The notes beneath the pieces are model-generated. The model ran no database searches. It was not told the DNA's origin and saw nothing but the letters and a program-made list of their open reading frames with translations. A program made the translations under genes and the position numbers. From the NCBI GenBank assembly GCA_020351895.1, contig CP070672.1:59188-73299 (forward strand): DNA of 14,112 nt, given 5' to 3'. Position 1 is the stretch's first letter. The number at the start of each line of letters is the position of its first letter. Positions 1 to 7,875 of the stretch are shown piece after piece. Origin of the DNA: Thermoplasmata archaeon. GTDB taxonomy: Archaea; Thermoplasmatota; Thermoplasmata; GCA-020350865.

Positions 1-12
1 GGGGGCGGAAAC

Positions 13-1407
13 ATGAATTTAAGATTCATCACCAGCCTCGTCCTAAGTTTTCTTCTCTGTTCAAGCCTAGCGTCTGCACAAGAGGGGACGCAGAAGTGGG
101 CTTTTCTTACGGGCGATCGTGTCGTGTCCTCACCTGCAATTGGCTCAGATGGCACGATTTATGTAGGTTCTCATGATCGAAACCTATATGCAATCAACCC
201 TGACGGGACTGTAAAATGGAGTTTCACAACTAGTGGCTCAGTGAGATCATCGCCCGCAATTGGCTCCGATGGTACGATTTACGTAGGCTCTAATAATTTT
301 AAACTATTTGCAATCAACCAGGATGGAACTGAGAAATGGAATTTCACAACTGGTAGGTTTGTGCAATCATCTCCAGCAATCGGCTCGGATGGTACGATAT
401 ATGTCGGCTCTTGGGATCATAAACTATATGCTATTGGAACATCTAATATCCCTCCTGTTGCAGATACAGATCCTGAACAAACAGCGAATGAAGGAGATGA
501 GATAGACTTTAACGGCTTAGCTTCATACGATGCAGATGGTACAATAGAAACATACGAATGGGATTTTAATGTAAACGATGGCCTATGGTGGGAAACAAGT
601 GCATTACCTGATGCAACAGGCTCAACAACAACCCATACCTATGGCGATGATGGTGTTTACATAGTCACTCTGAGGGTGACAGACAACGATAATCTATCAG
701 CTACAGATACCTGTAATGTAACTGTTGAAAATGTAAACCCGACAGTAACCATCGAACCTGTGTCAATGAATACCGAGATCGGATTACGGGTTGCTGGTAG
801 AAAATTCAACAATGTCAGCATGTCGTTATATGAAGATGGTATCATCCTTAGTTATGTCTCCATCGAACGCATGCCTGTCTCTCCAGACGAGCAAATGGCC
901 TGGATTCCTATCAGTATTAACTTTTCAAAATCCTATAATGCAACTGTGACCTATACTCCTAAGGATCCACCTAATGTTGGAGGTAATCCAATTTGGATAT
1001 ATATAAAATCCCAGAACGGGAGTGTTAAAAAGATACAACATACCTTTAATGTCCAACAGTCTAAGAAAAGAGACAGCGAGCATTGGAATCATGTCGAGCC
1101 CTGGGAGGTGGAGCTGAATAATCATTTTATTGGCCTTCCTTTCGAAATAATCTCGCATATCACAGATTCGGGAAGCGACGATGAAACCCTGACCTTCACA
1201 TATGGTTCTCAGGTAAAGACTGTTACATATCTGAACAATCCACCCAATCCAGACCTGTATCCTTCTCCAGAAGTCAATCCAGTGGATATTACGGACACGA
1301 CAATTTTGGTTCATGAAGGGCCAGGGACTGTGATATTGGTTGTAAAGGATGATGATAATGTAAGGTTGGGGATTGGGGAAGGGACCGATATAAAAAGAAT
1401 CGGGTAA
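13..1407 (+). CDS. Secreted PQQ-like repeat and PKD-domain surface protein
   Basis: Residues 1-22 form a signal peptide: short N-region, hydrophobic core, then ASA before QEG. Residues 25-143 are three PQQ/quinoprotein-type beta-propeller repeats of 40 residues. Each carries a SSPAIGSDGTIYVGS core followed by LYAI or LFAI and DGT.KW. Residues 148-238 match a PKD domain (DADGTIETYEWDF, then HTYGDDGVYIVTLRVTDND). Residues 240-464 are beta-rich with several N-glycosylation sequons; I cannot assign them to a named family. No C-terminal membrane anchor is visible, so the protein is probably released or loosely held at the surface. Propellers usually have six to eight blades, so three repeats are too few for a closed ring. 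The ATG follows a purine-rich GGGGGCGG. The function is probably binding or scaffolding at the cell envelope; no catalytic residues are recognised. Confidence 0.85.
   Translation: MNLRFITSLVLSFLLCSSLASAQEGTQKWAFLTGDRVVSSPAIGSDGTIYVGSHDRNLYAINPDGTVKWSFTTSGSVRSSPAIGSDGTIYVGSNNFKLFAINQDGTEKWNFTTGRFVQSSPAIGSDGTIYVGSWDHKLYAIGTSNIPPVADTDPEQTANEGDEIDFNGLASYDADGTIETYEWDFNVNDGLWWETSALPDATGSTTTHTYGDDGVYIVTLRVTDNDNLSATDTCNVTVENVNPTVTIEPVSMNTEIGLRVAGRKFNNVSMSLYEDGIILSYVSIERMPVSPDEQMAWIPISINFSKSYNATVTYTPKDPPNVGGNPIWIYIKSQNGSVKKIQHTFNVQQSKKRDSEHWNHVEPWEVELNNHFIGLPFEIISHITDSGSDDETLTFTYGSQVKTVTYLNNPPNPDLYPSPEVNPVDITDTTILVHEGPGTVILVVKDDDNVRLGIGEGTDIKRIG
85..441 (+). repeat. Three tandem 120-bp coding repeats (PQQ blades)
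   Basis: The units lie at about 85-204, 205-324 and 325-441, each encoding 40 residues. The stretch encoding SSPAIGSDGTIYVGS recurs in all three with only scattered, mostly synonymous changes. That points to fairly recent tandem duplication. Confidence 0.8.
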
Positions 1408-1600
1408 AGGACATAAGCCTCCTTATTTCTTCAAGAAGTAGCAGAATATCAGAGAAAATATCCTTCATTTTTTTTATATTTGTGATTGTTGAGGTTTTCC
1501 ACAGCCCCGCGCAAATTTATTCTAACCCATTTTCTTTAAATATGGCATTAACACTGGATTCTGTCCGAAAATCGGAAAAAATCATGTGGTGAGTTTCGAA

Positions 1601-1610
1601 ACTTTTATAT
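1601..1610 (+). promoter_or_regulatory. TATA box for the 1650 gene
   Basis: ACTTTTATAT lies about 45 bases before the ATG at 1650. It predicts transcription start near 1630 and a short leader with AGGGAG before the start codon. The 242 bases between the two exported-protein genes show nothing else I can name. Confidence 0.45.
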
Positions 1611-1649
1611 CCAACCACTCTGTTTAAGTTATATTAGGGAGTTATTTCA

Positions 1650-2834
1650 ATGAAGGTCAAGGGCTCACTAGTTATTCTCATATCGCTCCTCTTAATATTG
1701 AACATAATTATCAGCACGGCTATTGCAGGTGACGAAGTCAATCCAGAGGTGGATGATGAAACAGGTGAAGCCAGTGAGCCGGGGAGGGAGTTCTGGGATA
1801 TTGCAGCAGCATGGATTGGAGATGAGACCAATGGGACAGTAAGTATATTTCTCAAATTGGCGGGTCCTCCACCCAGTCTTTGGGATTTTTCCAACGAACC
1901 CGACACAACTACATATGATTATGAGGTTTATTTTGATGTTGAAGGGACAAATTATGCGGTATCATGTAGTGTGCAGTATGCATTCGTAGCAGGTACGATT
2001 TACACATTCGACGAAGTTTGGAATTGGCAACTTCGCAGCGTAACCTATGCTGCTCACACAGATATCATTCAATCAGAGGAGAACCTTGTTGCAATCAGCG
2101 ATAATGATTACGATCCTCAACTTGTGGCCATGGTTTGGACAGTGGACAAAGAAGACATAGGTGTGGGTGTTGACATGGCGGGCAGGGGAGTTTTATTGAC
2201 CAACACATGGGCAGCCATTTGGAACACCAATGACCTTCCCTCCGATTCACAACGTGATCCCATGGCAGGAACCGAGGGTGGTGTTGCCGATTATGCCCAT
2301 ACCCATTTTTCGAACCCGGGCAAAAATTATAGAATCACGGGTGCAGGCGGTGTTGACTACAATATCGAGCTATCAGTTGATGTGGATGAAAAAACCACAT
2401 ATGGCGGAACACCTGTGGAATTTCTTGTTCATGCTCATAACAATGGATCAGATGCCTTCCAGATCACCTTCTTTCCCGGTGAACATGATGAAACATGGTC
2501 CATTCTACTTTCTCCGAATAGTACCACAATAACGGTGGGAGCAACCCGGACAATAACAGTAACCGTAACTCCCCCTAAGAAGGTGGCGAATGGCACCGTG
2601 CTGGTTGTCATAATCGAGGGCAATATCCAAAGGTTGGATGGTAACGGTACGGTTCCGGTTCAGCCACATTTAACCCTGAGAATAGTGGCCTTGGAATCAC
2701 AGGATGAGGATGAAGAGGGTGCGTGGTGGGAGAATATCCTTGACACACTCAGAGAGAATCTGGCAATAATCGCTGGTGTTATCGCAATCATAGTGATAGC
2801 AATAATTGTATTAGCTGTCCTTATAAGGAGATAA
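1650..2834 (+). CDS. Membrane-anchored extracellular protein with CBM9/DOMON-like N-terminal region
   Basis: The protein has 394 residues. A signal peptide runs to about residue 26 (hydrophobic core, then STAIAG). Residues 45-225 are rich in aromatic beta-strand patterns (FWDIAAAWIGDETNGTVSIF, then YDYEVYFDVEGTNY), resembling CBM9-like or DOMON-type exported beta-sandwiches. Residues 235-350 look like an Ig/CARDB-type stalk (NIELSVDVDEKTTYGGTPVE, with ITVTVTPP later). An acidic segment (QDEDEEG) precedes a transmembrane helix at about 371-392 that ends in RR. The expected topology is outside at the N-terminus with a short cytoplasmic tail. Many N-x-S/T sequons suit an archaeal surface glycoprotein. 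The gene follows the PQQ/PKD gene on the same strand with its own TATA box. The ligand is unknown; the CBM9 similarity is by eye. Confidence 0.8.
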   Translation: MKVKGSLVILISLLLILNIIISTAIAGDEVNPEVDDETGEASEPGREFWDIAAAWIGDETNGTVSIFLKLAGPPPSLWDFSNEPDTTTYDYEVYFDVEGTNYAVSCSVQYAFVAGTIYTFDEVWNWQLRSVTYAAHTDIIQSEENLVAISDNDYDPQLVAMVWTVDKEDIGVGVDMAGRGVLLTNTWAAIWNTNDLPSDSQRDPMAGTEGGVADYAHTHFSNPGKNYRITGAGGVDYNIELSVDVDEKTTYGGTPVEFLVHAHNNGSDAFQITFFPGEHDETWSILLSPNSTTITVGATRTITVTVTPPKKVANGTVLVVIIEGNIQRLDGNGTVPVQPHLTLRIVALESQDEDEEGAWWENILDTLRENLAIIAGVIAIIVIAIIVLAVLIRR

Positions 2835-2841
2835 TTTTTTT
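2833..2841 (+). terminator. T-rich transcription end after the 1650 gene
   Basis: A T-run begins right at the stop codon of the surface-protein gene (ATAATTTTTTT). It lies between that gene and the trpS TATA box. Archaeal termination commonly uses such T tracts without a stem. Confidence 0.4.
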
Positions 2842-2866
2842 AAAATCGAGCCCCACTGACAAATCC

Positions 2867-2874
2867 TTTTATAC
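2867..2874 (+). promoter_or_regulatory. TATA box for trpS
   Basis: TTTTATAC sits about 50 bases before the trpS start codon and predicts a start near 2895. That leaves a leader carrying the AGGAGG at 2905-2910. Confidence 0.5.
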
Positions 2875-2917
2875 TTGGGCTTTAATACACGAGCTATTTA
2901 CAATAGGAGGATGAAAA

Positions 2918-4231
2918 TTGAGAATAGATCCCTGGTCGTCTGCACAATATGAGGACTATGCAAGATTGAGAGATGAGTTCGGGATACAACCTTTCGATCC
3001 CACGGGCCTGCCCAATCCCTGTAAGCTTTTAAGAAGAGGTGCGATTTTTGGCCACAGAGGCTTTGAACTGATAAAGGAAGCAATATTGAATAGAAAAAGA
3101 TGGGTGATACTTACAGGCCTCATGCCCTCTGGAAACATGCATTTGGGCAATAAGATGGTGATTGACCAGGTCATATATTACCAATCAGTAGGTGCTGAGA
3201 TTTTTGTAGCCGTGGCAGATATTGAGGCTTATGCCACCAGAAATGTCAGTTTCGAAGAAGCTAAAAGAATTGCCATAGAAAGCTATATCCTAAATTACAT
3301 AGCCCTAGGCCTTAAGTCTGATAATTGTGAGATATATTTTCAATCAAAAAGAGAGGCTGTAAAAGATTTAGGATACACTTTGAGCAAGAAGGTCAATTGG
3401 TCTGAGATGAAGGCCATATACGGCTTCGAGGACTCCACCAACATGGCCCATGTCTATTCTCCCCTGGTTCAGGTTGGAGACATACTTCATGTCCAGCTGG
3501 AAAGGTATGGCGGGCCAAGGCCGACACTGGTTCCAGTTGGAGTGGATCAAGATCCCCATATGAGGCTAACAAGAAATCTTGCTGCAGCTCACAGACTTTA
3601 CAGTGTGAAGGATGCAAATGATACAGATGTGGGAGTTTTCGTAAAAGGTGAGGATGATGTCAGGGAGCTTCTGGATGCTGCAAAGACCGAACTATCAAAT
3701 AAAGGTTATAAAGATTTTGAAATGAACTATGCCTATAAAGCTCTTTACGTTAAAGATGCCGGTAGAGAAGATATAAATAGCATTGATGCAGCACTTATAC
3801 CCATCGAATTGAAATTCAAAGGCTATGGATTTTATCCTCCTTCATCGGCCTACAACATGTTCATGTCAGGGCTCACTGGTGGGAAGATGTCCTCCTCCAT
3901 ACCTGAAAGTGTCATCATGCTCAATGACGACCCAAAGGCAGGTGCGAAAAAGGTGAAGAATGCAAAGACCGGTGGGGCAATATCCCTGGAGGAGCAGAAG
4001 AAGAATGGGGGAAAACCTGAAGAATGTACAGTCTACGAACTGCTTTTATATCATCTGGTTGAAGATGATGAAGAACTCAAAGGGATCTACGAAAAATGTA
4101 AAAGCGGGGAGAGAATGTGCGGTGAATGCAAGAACTATGCCGCACAATTGATGGTGACTTTCCTTTCGGACTTGGCCGATAAGAGGAAGGTGGCAAAAAG
4201 AAGGATAGACGAGTATCTCGTATGGGAGTAG
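2918..4231 (+). CDS. trpS: Tryptophanyl-tRNA synthetase
   Basis: This is a class I aminoacyl-tRNA synthetase that charges tRNA-Trp in the cytoplasm. The HIGH-type motif is HLGN at residues 75-78 within PSGNMHLGN. The KMSKS motif is KMSSS at 323-327 within LTGGKMSSS. The archaeal/eukaryotic TrpRS opening DPWSSAQYEDYARLRDEFGI is present. The start is TTG at 2918, preceded by a strong AGGAGG seven bases upstream. The ATG at 2911 is out of frame. The protein has 437 residues, longer than the roughly 370-390 I associate with most archaeal TrpRS. The excess lies at about residues 232-300, between the RLTR segment and the PPSSAYN.FMSGLTGG segment. The broken hemerythrin gene begins 13 bases after the stop. 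Confidence 0.95.
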   Translation: MRIDPWSSAQYEDYARLRDEFGIQPFDPTGLPNPCKLLRRGAIFGHRGFELIKEAILNRKRWVILTGLMPSGNMHLGNKMVIDQVIYYQSVGAEIFVAVADIEAYATRNVSFEEAKRIAIESYILNYIALGLKSDNCEIYFQSKREAVKDLGYTLSKKVNWSEMKAIYGFEDSTNMAHVYSPLVQVGDILHVQLERYGGPRPTLVPVGVDQDPHMRLTRNLAAAHRLYSVKDANDTDVGVFVKGEDDVRELLDAAKTELSNKGYKDFEMNYAYKALYVKDAGREDINSIDAALIPIELKFKGYGFYPPSSAYNMFMSGLTGGKMSSSIPESVIMLNDDPKAGAKKVKNAKTGGAISLEEQKKNGGKPEECTVYELLLYHLVEDDEELKGIYEKCKSGERMCGECKNYAAQLMVTFLSDLADKRKVAKRRIDEYLVWE

Positions 4232-4244
4232 TAGAGGTACCATT

Positions 4245-4652
4245 ATGGCGATTTTTGAATGGGACGAAAGTCTTTCGGTGGGCATTGAAAAAATCGATAA
4301 CCAGCATAAGGAAATGATAAAAAAGCTGAATGAACTCGCAGAATGCATCCTCTAAAAAACAGGTAAAAATAAAATCGGCACGATCCTGAGATTCATGGAA
4401 GATTATGGTAGAATGCATTTTTCCACTGAAGAAGAATACATGGCCAAATATGATTATCCAGGTTTAGAGCAGCAGATAATGCAGCATGAAAAATTCAATA
4501 ATACAACTGCTAAGCTGATAAAACAGCTGGAATCTGAGAAGGACATGGAATCTTTTGCTTCCTCGGTCCAGAGATTCCTCATCGACTGGTTGATTCTGCA
4601 TATAAAAACCTCGGATAGAAAGTTCGGGGAATATTTAAAAGGAAATATTTAA
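4245..4652 (+). pseudogene. Bacteriohemerythrin gene interrupted by an in-frame TAA
   Basis: The frame from ATG 4245 gives a typical bacteriohemerythrin start (FEWDESLSVGIEKIDNQHKE). It stops at TAA 4353-4355 (codon 37) and continues in the same frame to 4652. Hemerythrins are four-helix proteins with a di-iron O2 site. Of the seven expected ligands, I see His21, His58, Glu62, His81, His119 and Asp124. The position matching the first His of HxxxH (residue 77) is Gln. The gene therefore has two defects: a nonsense codon removing helices B-D, and a lost iron ligand. An internal ATG at 4395 could give an 85-residue fragment lacking helix A. An AGAGGT lies before the ATG. A sequencing error at 4353 is possible but would not explain Gln77. 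TAA is not a known selenocysteine or pyrrolysine codon. Confidence 0.8.
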
Positions 4653-4655
4653 AAC
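4645..4655 (+). promoter_or_regulatory. Possible TATA box for pheS
   Basis: ATATTTAAAAC overlaps the end of the hemerythrin frame and lies about 30 bases before the pheS start. It would give a very short leader. A similar TATTTAAAA lies just upstream at about 4632. Confidence 0.4.
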
Positions 4656-4680
4656 ACCGAATTGTTTTAGGGACCAAGAA

Positions 4681-6207
4681 GTGATTTGGGTGAGCGAGAA
4701 GGTAATAGAAGAGCTCAGCAATGCGGAGAAGAAATTCCTACTTACCTTAAAAGATCTCAAAGAAGCTAGCCCCGAGGAAATTTTGAAGGCTGGAAAATTC
4801 TCTCAGATGGTTGAGGTTATGAACGCCGCGTCGTGGCTTCAGTCTAAGAAGTTGGTGGTCATAACCGAGAAGGTCAAAAATTACTATTCACTTGCAAGAA
4901 AACAGGTAGCTACAAAGGATCTACCAGAGCGAAGAGCCCTAAGAATACTGAAAAAGAACCGTGGAGTAATAGATGTGGATACCCTAAGAAAAAGCAGCAA
5001 GCTGAAACCCAATGAGGTTCAACTGGCAATTGGATGGATGAAGCGAAAGGGCTGGGCCACCATCTCCAAAACCGGTGGGAAGACCACCCTTGAGATGACA
5101 GATAAGGGAAAGAGTGATTCAGATAAAAAAGGCCAGGATGAGAAGTTAATCGAACTTCTTGCAAAAGGCGAGCTCTCCGAGGACGATGTGGAAAACGAGG
5201 TCATCAAAGATCTCATGTCCAGAAAGGATATAGTAAAAGAAAGAACCGCGGTTCTAAGATCCATTAAACTCACTGATTTAGGAACCAAAATATCTGCTAT
5301 GCCACTGAAACTTCGAGAACAAGTATCCCAGATTACCCCGGAATTGTTGCAGACCGGAAAATGGAAGGAAGTTGAGCTGAGGAAGTACGATGTTGAAACT
5401 TTCGCACCCAAGATATTCGGTGGTGCCGAGCATCCCATGCAACGATTGATTCAAGAGATAAGAGGGATTTTCCTTCAGATGGGCTTTACAGAGATTGAAA
5501 CGAACTTCATCCACTCATGTTTTTGGAACATGGACGCACTTTTCATACCACAAGACCACCCTGCAAGAGACGCCCAGGATACATTTTATATGAAAAAACC
5601 GAGTCGAATAAAAATAGATGAAACAACGGCTCAGAAGATAAGAGAAATGCATGAGCATGGAGGAGACCTACCTTCCACTGGATGGAGATACAGGTGGGAT
5701 GTGAAGGAGGCTGAAAAGGCAATTTTAAGGACCCACACTACTGTCAATACCATAATAAACCTGTCAGAACATCCGAATCCACCAGTTAAGGTTTTTTCAA
5801 TAGGAAGGGTTTTCAGAAGGGAGGCCTTGGATTCTACTCATCTTCCAGAGTTCCATCAAATCGAGGGTATAGTCATGGAGGAGAAGGCCAATCTCAGGAT
5901 GCTCATCGGAATACTTACAGAGTTTTATAAGCGAATAGGATTTGAAAAGATCAGGATTCGCCCCGGGTATTTTCCCTATACCGAGCCAAGCTTGGAGGTT
6001 GAGATACAGTTAGAGGGGAAATGGCTGGAATATGGAGGGGCAGGGATCTTCAGACCTGAGGTAACGATTCCATTTGGAGTAAAACATCCAGTTTTGGCCT
6101 GGGGCCTGGGCCTTGAGAGGCTTGTCATGTTGAGGTACAAAATAAAAGACATCCGCAGATTATACTTCAATGACATAGATTGGCTCAGGACCGCTCCCAT
6201 TATTTAG
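4681..6207 (+). CDS. pheS: Phenylalanyl-tRNA synthetase alpha subunit
   Basis: This is the catalytic subunit of the class II PheRS heterotetramer. Residues 1-220 hold winged-helix-like repeats, typical of archaeal/eukaryotic alpha subunits. The catalytic core follows: motif 1 near 251-265 (HPMQRLIQEIRGIF), the HPARDAQDTFYM signature, motif 2 around 374-395 (RVFRREALDSTHLPEFHQIEG region), and motif 3 at about 475-485 (GLGLERLVML). The 508-residue length fits the archaeal family. The start is taken as GTG 4681; GTG 4690 is a possible alternative. The beta-subunit gene pheT does not follow: the next gene is convergent and overlaps the pheS stop by a few bases. The gene lies behind trpS and the broken hemerythrin gene on the same strand. 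Confidence 0.95.
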   Translation: MIWVSEKVIEELSNAEKKFLLTLKDLKEASPEEILKAGKFSQMVEVMNAASWLQSKKLVVITEKVKNYYSLARKQVATKDLPERRALRILKKNRGVIDVDTLRKSSKLKPNEVQLAIGWMKRKGWATISKTGGKTTLEMTDKGKSDSDKKGQDEKLIELLAKGELSEDDVENEVIKDLMSRKDIVKERTAVLRSIKLTDLGTKISAMPLKLREQVSQITPELLQTGKWKEVELRKYDVETFAPKIFGGAEHPMQRLIQEIRGIFLQMGFTEIETNFIHSCFWNMDALFIPQDHPARDAQDTFYMKKPSRIKIDETTAQKIREMHEHGGDLPSTGWRYRWDVKEAEKAILRTHTTVNTIINLSEHPNPPVKVFSIGRVFRREALDSTHLPEFHQIEGIVMEEKANLRMLIGILTEFYKRIGFEKIRIRPGYFPYTEPSLEVEIQLEGKWLEYGGAGIFRPEVTIPFGVKHPVLAWGLGLERLVMLRYKIKDIRRLYFNDIDWLRTAPII

Positions 6208-6362
6208 AACCTTCTCTCAAAATCTTCCCCTTTTTTTCCTTTACAATCAAGGCAAACTCCAGAAACGGCATCATAGCAGGCCCTACAAACGATCCTGCCG
6301 CATAATGGACAGGAGAGTATGGCCAACGCCCCACAGCGATGACAGAGTCCTATTGATTTCAT
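6204..6362 (-). CDS. Eight-cysteine zinc-finger mini-protein
   Basis: The protein has 52 residues from ATG 6362, chosen because GGAGG lies seven bases upstream. A longer upstream reading of the frame has hydrophobic, non-protein-like sequence. Cysteines fall at 7, 10, 18, 21, 26, 29, 37 and 40, four CxxC pairs spaced 7, 4 and 7 residues apart. That suits two zinc ions in a cross-brace, loosely like HIT or B-box fingers. The tail is charged (KGKKGEDFERRF). The gene is convergent with pheS and the stop codons overlap. Function is unknown; protein or RNA binding is the usual role of such fingers. The cysteine pattern makes a real gene likely despite its size. Confidence 0.7.
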   Translation of the reverse strand: MKSIGLCHRCGALAILSCPLCGRIVCRACYDAVSGVCLDCKGKKGEDFERRF

Positions 6363-6527
6363 ATTCCATCCTCCAACAACCACATCTAATATTAAGTAAC
6401 TTTTTTGGTGCCATATCATGAGCAATTTCTTAATCAATATATTATACATATCTTTACTTTAATAGTTTTCCTTCAGAAAATCTTTTGAGGGACTACGACA
6501 TTACATTCACGAATAAGAGGTATATAT

Positions 6528-6851
6528 ATGCAGACACTAGACATAAAAAGAGGACACTTCAAGAATCTGGAGAGAGAAGGGCTGAAGAATCTCATGTCAG
6601 AGGTTTTTGGTGAGGTGGAAATGGAGGGTGATAAGTACAAGGCTAACTATGGTGCAATGAAACCCATTACCGTGTGGTTGAAGAACAAAAAAGAGCTATG
6701 TGTGGATATCGTTACCGAGAAGGAGGCCAGCGATGATACGGTCATGAAGACCATCAGGGCAAAGAACGAGTTCCTGCTTAAGGCCACAGGCTTTTCATCG
6801 AAAGAACGCTCAAAGAGGCTCCAGAAAAAGGCCAAGGAAGGAAAACTCTAA
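6528..6851 (+). CDS. Small conserved archaeal protein, DUF5611-like
   Basis: A 107-residue soluble protein with no signal peptide or membrane segment. It opens with KRGHFKNLEREGLKNLMSEV and ends in a basic helix (GFSSKERSKRLQKKAKEGKL). The pattern KRGHFKN, then NYGAMK, then ATGFSSKERSKRL matches my memory of the DUF5611 family of Thermoplasmatota and methanogens; a profile search would be needed to confirm. No enzymatic motif is visible. AAGAGGT lies before the ATG. The gene diverges from the eight-cysteine gene across a 165-base gap and ends 56 bases before the convergent pac2 gene. Confidence 0.75.
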   Translation: MQTLDIKRGHFKNLEREGLKNLMSEVFGEVEMEGDKYKANYGAMKPITVWLKNKKELCVDIVTEKEASDDTVMKTIRAKNEFLLKATGFSSKERSKRLQKKAKEGKL

Positions 6852-6907
6852 TTCCTATAAAGAAGACATAAGAGAGCAAGTAAGATTGTGGCTTTTTGGC
6901 TCAGAGT

Positions 6908-7699
6908 TCAACCGAAATAGGTCAAATCATCCCTTTTCTCCTCTTCTAAAGAATCTTCGAGATCCTTTAATTTTGAGGTCATGTAATCGATCTCTTTGGC
7001 CTTCTGTTCCAGTGGTTTGAAATCGACCTTCACACCTATGATTTTGGTCAAAACCTCCAAAACAGCCTGCGCAGCCTTTGGATCGGCAAAGTAACCTGAC
7101 GTCTCCCCCATGAGGCAGACGCTCTTAATTCCAGTTAACTTTCCCAGGCCAAGTAGAAGACCACTTGCGCCAACGATCCCACTCCCGGGCTCTCCTTTGG
7201 GGAAGGTGATACCATATTCTTTCATTTCATCCACCAGATTTATATCAGTAGTTGCTCCGAGAACCCTTGGATCCTCAACCACCCTTCCCATACCGTATCC
7301 CCCAAGAGTGAATATCTTTTTGACTCCAAACTCCCCTGCCAGATCCAATATCTTGCTCACCAGTTCGTATTGGCCTTCAGGGGTCATGCCTTGATAGTCA
7401 CCCACTAGGATGATGAGGTCATTGCCGTTTGTGTCAGGTGATTTTACGAAGTGAAATTCATTGTTTACCAGTTTCACAACCCCATCATCACCTACCAGCA
7501 CCTGGGGGGGGAAATGTTTTGAAAAGAGATCTGCGAATTTTTCGGCATGCAATTCATCGATGAGGTGCTCAGCCGCTAGTTTACCGACATTACCCACACC
7601 GGGCAGTCCTTCTATGAGAATCGGATTTGAAATGTCTGGTTTTTGCAGGTAGCTTATGATGACTTCTTCCATGATATCATTCTCCATTATAATTTTCAT
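6908..7699 (-). CDS. PAC2-family protein, proteasome assembly chaperone-like
   Basis: The protein has 263 residues with the PAC2 hallmarks: ILIEGLPGVGNVGKLAAEHL near residues 27-46, a central IILVGDYQGMTPEGQYEL segment, and GGYGMGRVVEDPRV. A C-terminal charged coiled segment ends in DDLTYFG. Eukaryotic PAC2 and archaeal PbaA/PbaB relatives help assemble proteasome alpha rings or bind the proteasome. The Tyr near the C-terminus recalls, but does not exactly match, an HbYX tail. The ATG overlaps the nop10 stop in an ATGA tetranucleotide, so the gene is the last of the five-gene operon and probably translationally coupled. Met5 is an alternative start. Confidence 0.88.
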   Translation of the reverse strand: MKIIMENDIMEEVIISYLQKPDISNPILIEGLPGVGNVGKLAAEHLIDELHAEKFADLFSKHFPPQVLVGDDGVVKLVNNEFHFVKSPDTNGNDLIILVGDYQGMTPEGQYELVSKILDLAGEFGVKKIFTLGGYGMGRVVEDPRVLGATTDINLVDEMKEYGITFPKGEPGSGIVGASGLLLGLGKLTGIKSVCLMGETSGYFADPKAAQAVLEVLTKIIGVKVDFKPLEQKAKEIDYMTSKLKDLEDSLEEEKRDDLTYFG

Positions 7700-7875
7700 T
7701 CCTTGACATTGCTTTCTTTTTTATTTATATCCTTTAATCTTCTTCTATATTCACCATATCTGTCTTGCGGAGAGAATCGCGGTGGAATGGGCACACTTGT
7801 TTCATTCCCGCACAAACAGAGGTCTTTTAAGGAATATCTTCCACATACTTTGCATTTTCTTAATAATGAACGCAT
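7696..7875 (-). CDS. nop10: H/ACA RNP protein Nop10
   Basis: A 59-residue protein. It reads RKCKVCGRYSLKDLCLCGNE followed by IPPRFSPQDRYGEYRRRLKD, the signature of archaeal Nop10. Nop10 binds Cbf5 in the H/ACA RNP that makes guided pseudouridines in rRNA. The start ATG shares its A with the TAA stop of aif2a (TAATG), and the stop overlaps the pac2 start (ATGA). This is the classic archaeal order aif2a-nop10-pac2. One oddity: the second zinc pair is C-L-C (Cys20, Cys22) where most archaeal homologues have CxxC, so the zinc ribbon is one residue short. The first pair is Cys8 and Cys11. Confidence 0.93.
   Translation of the reverse strand: MRSLLRKCKVCGRYSLKDLCLCGNETSVPIPPRFSPQDRYGEYRRRLKDINKKESNVKE

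Noticed and set aside
1408..1649. tRNA or small gene in the gap between the first two genes
   Set aside because: No cloverleaf, no TTC-loop consensus and no ORF with protein-like composition. Only a TATA box is supportable.
4353..4355. Recoding of the in-frame stop in the hemerythrin gene
   Set aside because: The codon is TAA; selenocysteine uses TGA and pyrrolysine TAG. A nonsense mutation or sequence error is simpler, especially with the lost ligand at residue 77.
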